DNA of 5,595 nucleotides from JALZDI01 sp035557095 (GTDB taxonomy: Bacteria > Actinomycetota > Actinomycetes > Propionibacteriales > Nocardioidaceae). The translations under genes were made by a program, and so were the position numbers. Where the stretch lies: contig DATMEB010000077.1 in the NCBI GenBank assembly GCA_035557095.1, forward strand, positions 1-5,595. Reading direction: 5' to 3'. Shown here in pieces: positions 1 through 4,404 of the stretch. The notes under the pieces were generated by a model. The model searched no databases and had not been told where the DNA came from. It saw nothing but the letters and a program-made list of their open reading frames with translations. The first letter of the stretch is position 1, and every line of letters starts with the position of its first letter.

Positions 1-261
1 GGGCTGCCGGTGACGTTCGTGATCCTGGACAACGCCCAGTACGCGGCGGTCGACATCCTCGCCGGCCCGGAGTACGGGAAGATGCCGGGCGTCGAGCTCG
101 GCGGGCTCGACTTCTCCGCGCTGGCGACCGGGATGGGCTGCCGCGCGCACCGGGTCGAGCAGCCGCACGAGCTGAAGCCGGCGCTGGCCGCGGCCCTGGC
201 CGACGACCGGCCCACGGTGATCCACGTCCAGGTGGACCCGAACCCGACCTCTCTGTACTGA
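1..261 (+). CDS. Thiamine-diphosphate-dependent decarboxylase, C-terminal fragment (benzoylformate decarboxylase-like)
   Basis: The reading frame is open from base 1 and ends at TGA 259-261, so only the last 86 codons are present and the start lies left of the window. The segment FVILDN-QYAAV near residues 6-16 corresponds to the end of the ThDP/Mg-binding motif (GDG...N) in this superfamily; the GDG part would lie upstream. The layout that follows (a PG-containing loop, LDFSALATGMG near 36-46, then an ALADDRPTVIHVQVDP strand near the end) matches from memory the C-terminus of Pseudomonas benzoylformate decarboxylase, which has FRALAKGYG and PVLIEVST at the same places. Such enzymes are cytosolic and decarboxylate 2-oxo acids or join them to aldehydes. 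Acetolactate-synthase-like and oxalyl-CoA-decarboxylase-like relatives share this fold, so the substrate is not fixed. It converges on the ABC operon with only 6 bases between stop codons. Confidence 0.85.
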   Translation, partial: GLPVTFVILDNAQYAAVDILAGPEYGKMPGVELGGLDFSALATGMGCRAHRVEQPHELKPALAAALADDRPTVIHVQVDPNPTSLY

Positions 262-267
262 GCCGTA

Positions 268-1161
268 CTAGGCCCGGCCGGACTGCTGGCGCGCCTCTTC
301 GCGCTCGGCGGCCAGGAAACGCTCGGCGGCGAGCTCCTCGGCCGAGCGGATCGGCGTCGTCTGCTCGGTCGGGTCCATGGGGCCCGCGTCGGTCCGCTTG
401 TCGTGCAGCAGCCGGGCGATCTCGGTGCGCAGGTCGACGAACGTCGACGAGCCGCGGGTGGTGATCTGGTCGCGCTGGGGCGGCAGGTCGACGGTCAGGT
501 CGGTGACGATCCGCGCGGGGGAGCGGGACAGCACGAGCACCCGGTCGCCCAGGTAGACGCTCTCGTCGATGTCGTGGGTGACCAGCAGCACCGTGCTGCC
601 GTGCTCGCGGCGCACCCGCAGCAGCAGGTCCTCGAGCTCGGCCCGGGTCTGCGCGTCGACCGACGCGAACGGCTCGTCCATCAGCAGCAGCGCCGGCTGC
701 GAGGCCAGCGCCCGGGCGATCGCCACCCGCTGCTGCATGCCGCCGGAGAGCTGCCACGGGTACTTGGCGGCCGCGTCCGCGAGACCGACCCACTCCAGGG
801 CCTCGCGCGCCCGCGCCCGCCGCGCGGCGCGCCCGGACACCCGGCTCTTCAGCGGGAACTCGACGTTGCCGCGCACGGTCAGCCACGGGAACAGCGAGCG
901 GCTGTAGTCCTGGAACACGACCGCGAGGTCGTCTGGCACGCCGTGCACCGGGTCGCCGTGCAGCGTGATCGTGCCGGCGGTCGGCTTGATCAGCCCGGCG
1001 ATGCAGCGCAGCAAGGTCGACTTGCCGCAGCCGGACGGGCCGACGATGCACGCCAGCTCGTCCTTCTCGACCGAGAAGCTCAGCTCCGCGACCGCGGTGT
1101 GTGCGCCGGGACCGACGCCGTACTGGTGCACCAGGTCGCGCACCTCGAGCATGGTCGGCAT
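268..1161 (-). CDS. ABC transporter ATP-binding protein (nitrate/sulfonate/taurine family)
   Basis: This 297-residue cytoplasmic ATPase should power import through the two permeases encoded just upstream. All nucleotide-binding motifs are intact: Walker A GPSGCGKST at 41-49, Q-loop Q84 followed by SRSLFPWLTVRGNV (typical of SsuB/TauB/NrtD-type ATPases), signature LSGGMQQR at 138-145, Walker B LLLMDEP at 158-164, D-loop SVDA at 167-170 and H-loop His196. The start ATG at 1161-1159 lies 1 nt after the permease stop. It has an AGGAGG ribosome-binding site 5 nt upstream (1172-1167), inside the permease gene; Met4 is a less well placed alternative. Family members are usually about 250-270 residues. 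This one has a charged, Ala/Glu/Arg-rich helical tail from about 256 to 297. It is the last gene of the operon. The protein class is very secure, the substrate is not. Confidence 0.96.
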   Translation of the reverse strand: MPTMLEVRDLVHQYGVGPGAHTAVAELSFSVEKDELACIVGPSGCGKSTLLRCIAGLIKPTAGTITLHGDPVHGVPDDLAVVFQDYSRSLFPWLTVRGNVEFPLKSRVSGRAARRARAREALEWVGLADAAAKYPWQLSGGMQQRVAIARALASQPALLLMDEPFASVDAQTRAELEDLLLRVRREHGSTVLLVTHDIDESVYLGDRVLVLSRSPARIVTDLTVDLPPQRDQITTRGSSTFVDLRTEIARLLHDKRTDAGPMDPTEQTTPIRSAEELAAERFLAAEREEARQQSGRA

Positions 1162-1162
1162 G

Positions 1163-1972
1163 TCACCCTCCTGTTTTCGCGGCCGCGACGGCCGCGCGAG
1201 TCGGCTGCCAGCGAAGCGCCCGGCGTTCGACGAGCAACAGCAGCAGGTTCAGCACGTACCCGATGATGCCAAGCAGCACGACCCACGCCCACATGGTGAG
1301 GAAGTCGAACTGGGACCGTGCCTGGTCGAGCTGGAAGCCGATGCCGCTGGTGGTCCCCACCATCTCCGACACCACCATCAGGATGACAGAGATGGCGAGG
1401 GACAGCCGCAGTCCGGCGAAGATCTTGGGCAGCGCCGCCGGCAGCACCACCATGGTGACCCACTGGCCGCGCGGCGTGCGGAACGAGCGGGCGGTCTCGG
1501 TCTTCACCGAGTCCACCGAGCGCACGCCGTCGACCGTGTTCAGCAGGATCGGCCACACCGAGGCGAAGACGATCAGCGAGACCTTCATCTCGCTGTCGAG
1601 ACCGAACAGCAGGATGAACACCGGCACCAGCGCCGGTGAGGGCAGCGCGCGGAAGAACGCGAACAACGGGCCGACGTACTGCATCCCGGTCCGCGAGCGG
1701 CCGAGCGCGGTCCCCAGCGAGACCCCGACCACGATGGCGATCGCCCAGCCGCCGAGCACTCGCGAGAGGCTCGGCAGGATGTCGACGGTCACCGTGTCGG
1801 CGATGCCGAAGTTCCCCTCGGGGGTGGTCAGCCACAGCTGGCCACCGTGCCGGAGGATCTCCAACGGGGTGGGGAACCACACGTTCTGCGCGGACGCGGT
1901 GGAGAGCTGCCACAGCACGACGGCGACCGCGAACACCACCCAGCGCTGCGCGAAGCCGGTCAGACGCCTCAT
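1163..1972 (-). CDS. ABC transporter permease, second subunit (SsuC/TauC/NrtB-like)
   Basis: This 269-residue inner-membrane protein forms part of the transport channel. Hydrophobic stretches at about 12-28, 75-92, 101-124, 131-146, 188-206 and 228-248 give roughly six helices. The cytoplasmic EAA loop that docks on the ATPase spans about 159-188 (ETARSF...VVLPAALP). The usual glycine of that loop is Arg165 here (codon 1480-1478), whereas the partner permease keeps Gly155. I chose ATG 1972 because it overlaps the previous stop as ATGA and has GGAGG 7 nt upstream (1984-1980). An in-frame ATG at 2005 would add 11 residues inside the preceding gene and is less likely. The stop (1165-1163) is 1 nt from the ATPase start. 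The C-terminus has a short Ala-rich cytoplasmic tail. The protein class is certain; the substrate is unknown. Confidence 0.94.
   Translation of the reverse strand: MRRLTGFAQRWVVFAVAVVLWQLSTASAQNVWFPTPLEILRHGGQLWLTTPEGNFGIADTVTVDILPSLSRVLGGWAIAIVVGVSLGTALGRSRTGMQYVGPLFAFFRALPSPALVPVFILLFGLDSEMKVSLIVFASVWPILLNTVDGVRSVDSVKTETARSFRTPRGQWVTMVVLPAALPKIFAGLRLSLAISVILMVVSEMVGTTSGIGFQLDQARSQFDFLTMWAWVVLLGIIGYVLNLLLLLVERRALRWQPTRAAVAAAKTGG
1167..1172 (-). promoter_or_regulatory. Ribosome-binding site of the ATPase gene
   Basis: AGGAGG on the minus strand lies within the last codons of the second permease and 5 nt before ATG 1161. This fits translation re-initiation after the permease stop, which is 1 nt from the ATPase start. 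Confidence 0.75.
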
Positions 1973-2742
1973 GACAGGGCCTCCACGCGGGTGGTGTCGC
2001 TCCACCGGAACATGCGCTTGCCCACTCGTTCCAGGCCCTCGTTGACCAGGTAGCCGATGATGCCGATGACGATCGTGCCGGCCAGCACCGGCTCCATGGC
2101 GCCGACGTTGGTGGCCGTGTCGATGATGAACGCCCCCACGCCGACCGCGCTGCCGGCGAGGTACTCGGTGGACACCGTCACGATCAGCGCGATGGCGGCC
2201 GAGAGCCGCAGGCCGGTGAAGGCGAACGGCGCCACGTGCGGCAGCGCGACCCTGGCCAGGATTCGTACCCGGTGGGTGCCGAACGACCGCGCGGTGTCCA
2301 GCAGCATCGGGTCGATGTCGTCGAGGGCATAGATGATGTTGAACAGGATCGGCCAGACCGACGCGTAGAGGGCGAGAATGATCTTCGCCTCCGGGCCGGA
2401 CCCGACCGTCATGATGATCAGGGGGATCAGCGCCACCGGGGGGATGGGGCGCAGGAACTCGATCAGTGACCGGGTTGCGGTGCGCAGCAGAGGAATGCTG
2501 CCGAGCAGCAGGCCGCCGGGTACGGCGACCGCGACCGCGAGAGTCAAGGCGATGAGCCAGGCCAGGACCGTCGCGACCACGTCACGCAGGAAGTCCTCCT
2601 CACCGAGCAGGTCTACCAGCCGGACCAACACGTCGGATGGCGTCGGCAGGAAGACCCGCTCGATGAGACCGAGCCGGACGGCTCCTTCCCAGATCAGGAA
2701 GAAGCCGGCCAGCCCGATGAGGTTGCGAATGAACGGACGCAA
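1969..2742 (-). CDS. ABC transporter permease, first subunit (SsuC/TauC/NrtB-like)
   Basis: This 257-residue inner-membrane permease probably pairs with the next gene's product, because a single binding protein and a single ATPase are present. Hydrophobic segments lie near 7-24, 56-81, 96-113, 119-139, 173-195 and 219-234. The EAA loop at about 149-178 (DTARSFG...ARVALPHVAP) keeps the conserved Gly155 and LP. LPTPSDVL at 32-39 is a typical early periplasmic motif of this family; the second permease has FPTPLEIL at the same place. The only start that fits is TTG at 2742-2740: no ATG, GTG or other TTG occurs in frame between it and the upstream coding region, and no good Shine-Dalgarno precedes it. 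The gene begins 31 nt after the binding-protein stop and ends overlapping the next ATG by 2 nt. Start-site certainty is moderate; identity is secure. Confidence 0.93.
   Translation of the reverse strand: MRPFIRNLIGLAGFFLIWEGAVRLGLIERVFLPTPSDVLVRLVDLLGEEDFLRDVVATVLAWLIALTLAVAVAVPGGLLLGSIPLLRTATRSLIEFLRPIPPVALIPLIIMTVGSGPEAKIILALYASVWPILFNIIYALDDIDPMLLDTARSFGTHRVRILARVALPHVAPFAFTGLRLSAAIALIVTVSTEYLAGSAVGVGAFIIDTATNVGAMEPVLAGTIVIGIIGYLVNEGLERVGKRMFRWSDTTRVEALS
1980..1984 (-). promoter_or_regulatory. Ribosome-binding site of the second permease
   Basis: GGAGG on the minus strand lies 7 nt before ATG 1972, inside the 3' end of the first permease gene. It supports the ATGA-overlap start over the upstream in-frame ATG at 2005. 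Confidence 0.75.
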
Positions 2743-2773
2743 GGTGTTTACGGCTGTGTTTCGGTTGCGTGCG

Positions 2774-3808
2774 TCAGCTGGCTGGCGCTGAGGCCACGAC
2801 CATGGACTCCGCGTCGATCGGCGTCTGGATGACGTCGAACTCGAGCATCAGGTCCGGCACCCGCTGGATGCGGGTGGCGTCCAGCTTCGACTGGAACGTG
2901 AGCAGCGTCGCCATCTTCGCGGTGTCCTGGTCGACCCCGGAGAACTCGACGAGCATCGGCTCGACCTTGCTCCGGTCCGAAAGCGCCAGGTCGGTGCCCT
3001 TCTGCATGGCCCGCTGGAACGCCGCGATCGTGTTCGGGTTGTTCTTGACGAACTCGCCACTCGAGCCCCAGCCGGCGGTCGGCATGTCCGCGGTCGGGCC
3101 GGTCGCCACGTCGAAGATCGGCTGCGCGCCGGCCTCCTTCATGGAGATCGTGAGGAACGGCTCGGTGACGAACGCCGCGTCGACGCGCTTACCCTTCAGC
3201 GCCGCCGAAGTCGCCGGGAACGGCGTCTCGACCCACTTGATCGACTTGTGGTCGACCCCGTTGGTCTTCAGCGTCGACATGGTGAGCAGGTCGGAGATCG
3301 TGCCGGTCGCGGTGACGGCCACGCGCTTGCCGGCCATGTCCTTGATGTTCTTCACCGACGAGTCGGGAGTCGCGACGACCATGCAGCTGTTCGGGCCGGC
3401 CGAGGACGCGTCCGCGATGAGCTTGATCCCGCCCAGCTTCTGGGCGGCCTTCTTGCTCTCGGCCAGGAAGAACGGCGTGTAGCTGGAGTAGGAGATGTCC
3501 ACCTCTCCGCTGGCGAGCTTCGTGACCGACTCGCCGCCGCTCGGTGCGTCGACGAACTCGATGTTGAGGCCCTCGTCCTTGAAGAACCCCTCCTTCATCG
3601 CCAGGTGGAACGGCGCGAGGTCGGTGGTCTTCATGATCGAGACCTTGACTTCGGATGTCTCGAGCTTGCCGTTGCTGCTCTTGGCGGGCTCGCTCTCATC
3701 CTCGGAGCCGAGCAGGCCGCAGCTGGTCAGGGTCGTGACCAGCGTCAACGCGGTCGCGACCAAGGGAAGACGGGAGCGGAAACCGCGCCCGGTGACGCCT
3801 TTGGGCAT
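2774..3808 (-). CDS. ABC transporter substrate-binding lipoprotein (NMT1/THI5, SsuA/TauA/NrtA-like)
   Basis: This 344-residue extracytoplasmic receptor captures the substrate for the permeases encoded downstream. Basic residues near the start (K3, R8, R11, R13) precede a hydrophobic stretch at 14-26 and the lipobox LTSC at 27-30, so Cys30 should be lipidated and anchored outside the membrane. A Ser/Glu/Lys-rich linker (about 34-52) follows. The binding fold starts near 54. MKEGFFKDEGLNIEFVD at 71-87 and SGEVDISYSSYTPFFLA at 100-116 are classic for the NMT1/THI5 family, as are GKRVAVTATGT at 160-170 and GKRVDAAFVTEPFL at 206-219. ATG 3808 is chosen because it has AGGAG 7 nt upstream and begins a proper lipoprotein signal. 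The frame stays open upstream to 4015, but those residues would block a signal peptide. It is first in the operon. The ligand could be nitrate, a sulfonate, a thiamine precursor, an aromatic acid or another small organic anion. Confidence 0.94.
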   Translation of the reverse strand: MPKGVTGRGFRSRLPLVATALTLVTTLTSCGLLGSEDESEPAKSSNGKLETSEVKVSIMKTTDLAPFHLAMKEGFFKDEGLNIEFVDAPSGGESVTKLASGEVDISYSSYTPFFLAESKKAAQKLGGIKLIADASSAGPNSCMVVATPDSSVKNIKDMAGKRVAVTATGTISDLLTMSTLKTNGVDHKSIKWVETPFPATSAALKGKRVDAAFVTEPFLTISMKEAGAQPIFDVATGPTADMPTAGWGSSGEFVKNNPNTIAAFQRAMQKGTDLALSDRSKVEPMLVEFSGVDQDTAKMATLLTFQSKLDATRIQRVPDLMLEFDVIQTPIDAESMVVASAPAS

Positions 3809-3815
3809 TGAGCCT

Positions 3816-3820
3816 CTCCT
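3816..3820 (-). promoter_or_regulatory. Ribosome-binding site of the substrate-binding lipoprotein
   Basis: On the minus strand AGGAG is followed by a 7-nt spacer and ATG 3808. It settles the start against the longer open frame reaching to 4015, which would place a non-signal sequence in front of the lipoprotein signal peptide. Confidence 0.75.
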
Positions 3821-3875
3821 CGTAGGTGAGGGTGGTAGAAGCCAACATGTGGTGGTGCCCCGCACACCAGGGCGC

Positions 3876-3889
3876 CACTCTAGAGAGTG
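3876..3889. repeat. Inverted repeat overlapping the candidate -10 element (possible operator)
   Basis: CACTCT and AGAGTG form a perfect 6-bp inverted repeat around a 2-base AG spacer. It covers the proposed minus-strand -10 hexamer, so a dimeric repressor bound here would block the transporter promoter. The dyad is read directly; the operator role is inference. Confidence 0.4.
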
Positions 3890-3906
3890 TCTTCGTCGCG
3901 TCACAA
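3877..3906 (-). promoter_or_regulatory. Candidate promoter of the ABC transporter operon
   Basis: On the minus strand TTGTGA (3906-3901) is followed by an 18-nt spacer and TAGAGT (3882-3877). The -10 element fits the actinobacterial TAnnnT pattern; the -35 match is partial. Transcription would start near 3870, giving a leader of about 60 nt before ATG 3808. It is the best housekeeping-type promoter I can see by eye in front of the operon, but it is not experimentally supported. Confidence 0.35.
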
Positions 3907-4091
3907 TCAGTGCTGGCGTTCTGCGTTCCAGGTGACGACCCCTGGTGGGCCGAGAGTGGCGGAAGGTAACGCGCCTGCCCAAGGGATGTGTCAAAGGGCA
4001 ACATATGGTCACCACCTGCGTGTCAACCGCTACCGAGAGGCAGCGAGTTCACCCGTTTGTGAGACTAGACACCTAAACCGATTCGGAAAAA

Positions 4092-4121
4092 TTGTTGTCT
4101 GGGTGTGACTTTTCCTACCCT
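4092..4121 (+). promoter_or_regulatory. Possible promoter of the sensor gene
   Basis: TTGTTG (4092-4097), an 18-nt spacer and TACCCT (4116-4121, TAnnnT type) form a weak sigma-70-like promoter on the plus strand. A start near 4128 would leave a leader of about 260 nt carrying the 4171-4195 palindrome. The evidence is only consensus resemblance in an AT-richer stretch; other positions are possible. Confidence 0.2.
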
Positions 4122-4170
4122 GATGTGTGACCATCCATCCGGAGGGCTTACATCAACGAGTAGACTCCGC

Positions 4171-4195
4171 TACCTTCTGTGGCCACAGTGAGGTA
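4171..4195. repeat. 25-bp imperfect palindrome upstream of the sensor gene
   Basis: A perfect 12-bp palindrome CTGTGGCCACAG (4177-4188) is flanked by TACCT (4171-4175) on the left and its complement AGGTA (4191-4195) on the right, offset by one base. As DNA this looks like a site for a dimeric regulator. As RNA it could fold into a hairpin with a GGCC loop. No T-run follows, so it is not an obvious intrinsic terminator. Confidence 0.6.
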
Positions 4196-4230
4196 AAGGT
4201 TCATCGAAGCGGTTTAAGGAGCGCGCCCCG

Positions 4231-4404
4231 ATGATCTTGCGCGTGCTTCCCGGCAGTGGGAGCTGGGGAGTGGAGCTGCATGGGTGCGTGACCGCTGGGG
4301 GCGCCCGATGTGACTGCGTCCTTACTGGGGTACTTGTCCGTTCGAGCTGGCGGGCTACCGGCTTGACAACCAGGGAGAGTGCTGGGAGTGCCCGACCACA
4401 CTGA
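4231..4404 (+). CDS. Weak 57-codon ORF, possible leader peptide
   Basis: ATG 4231 is preceded by AAGGAG (4216-4221) with a 9-nt spacer, a good ribosome-binding arrangement. The frame runs to TGA 4402-4404, ending 17 nt inside the sensor gene. The predicted peptide (beginning MILRVLPGSGSWG) contains three Cys, no clear signal peptide and no motif I recognise. Only 38 of 57 codons end in G or C, well below what the neighbouring genes show, so it may be an accidental frame. If translated, its stop just past the sensor start would allow translational coupling. Confidence 0.2.
   Translation: MILRVLPGSGSWGVELHGCVTAGGARCDCVLTGVLVRSSWRATGLTTRESAGSARPH
4372..4379 (+). promoter_or_regulatory. Ribosome-binding site of the sensor gene
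   Basis: The purine-rich AGGGAGAG ends 8 nt before GTG 4388 and favours that start over GTG 4379 (too close) and over the in-frame GTG 4448 and ATG 4502, which lack a recognisable Shine-Dalgarno. Confidence 0.6.

Larger units (their letters stand above)
4074..4216. repeat. Separated pair of inverted 12-bp elements
   Basis: TAAACCGATTCG (4074-4085) recurs in inverted orientation as CGAAGCGGTTTA (4205-4216), matching at 11 of 12 positions. Both contain the AAnCGnTT core known from LacI-family operators. The 119 bases between the elements include the possible sensor promoter and the 25-bp palindrome. The repeat is seen directly; a looping or dual-operator function is inference. Confidence 0.4.
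3809..4387. other. Divergent intergenic region between transporter operon and sensor gene
   Basis: This 579-base stretch separates the outward-facing binding-protein and sensor genes. I find no convincing protein gene in it. Open frames on both strands lack family signatures and have mixed third-codon composition. It is visibly richer in A/T than the flanking genes around 4060-4220. It holds the candidate transporter promoter (3877-3906), several dyad elements and short direct repeats listed separately, and a weak 57-codon ORF at 4231-4404. The length is generous for two promoters and suggests regulatory input or a long 5' untranslated region for the sensor gene. Confidence 0.8.

Noticed and set aside
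262..267. Bidirectional terminator between the convergent genes
   Set aside because: Only six bases lie between the stop codons, and I see no hairpin followed by a T-run on either strand around them.
403..1266. Long plus-strand open frame opposite the ATPase gene
   Set aside because: It is antisense to a gene with every ATPase motif intact. Its Arg/Gln/Ala-rich product shows no family signature, as expected of a high-GC shadow frame.
1973..2005. Eleven-residue N-terminal extension of the second permease from ATG 2005
   Set aside because: ATG 1972 forms an ATGA overlap with the previous stop and has GGAGG at correct spacing.
3928..3945. CCAGG...CCTGG inverted repeat with 8-base spacer
   Set aside because: Five-base G/C-rich arms are common by chance at this composition, and there is no link to a promoter element.
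3809..4015. N-terminal extension of the binding protein to an ATG at 4015
   Set aside because: It would bury the lipoprotein signal peptide 69 residues in. ATG 3808 has a good ribosome-binding site, and the extension would cover the likely promoter.
4221..4330. Possible riboswitch or structured leader RNA before the sensor gene
   Set aside because: Short G/C-rich stems such as CGCGC/GCGCG (4222-4226 with 4239-4243) can be drawn, but I recognise no known riboswitch consensus. A covariance-model search would be needed; a significant hit would overturn this.
4363..4368. Perfect TTGACA -35 hexamer just before the sensor gene
   Set aside because: No TAnnnT-like -10 occurs 16-19 nt downstream, and a start there would fall inside the coding sequence. 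Probably chance.
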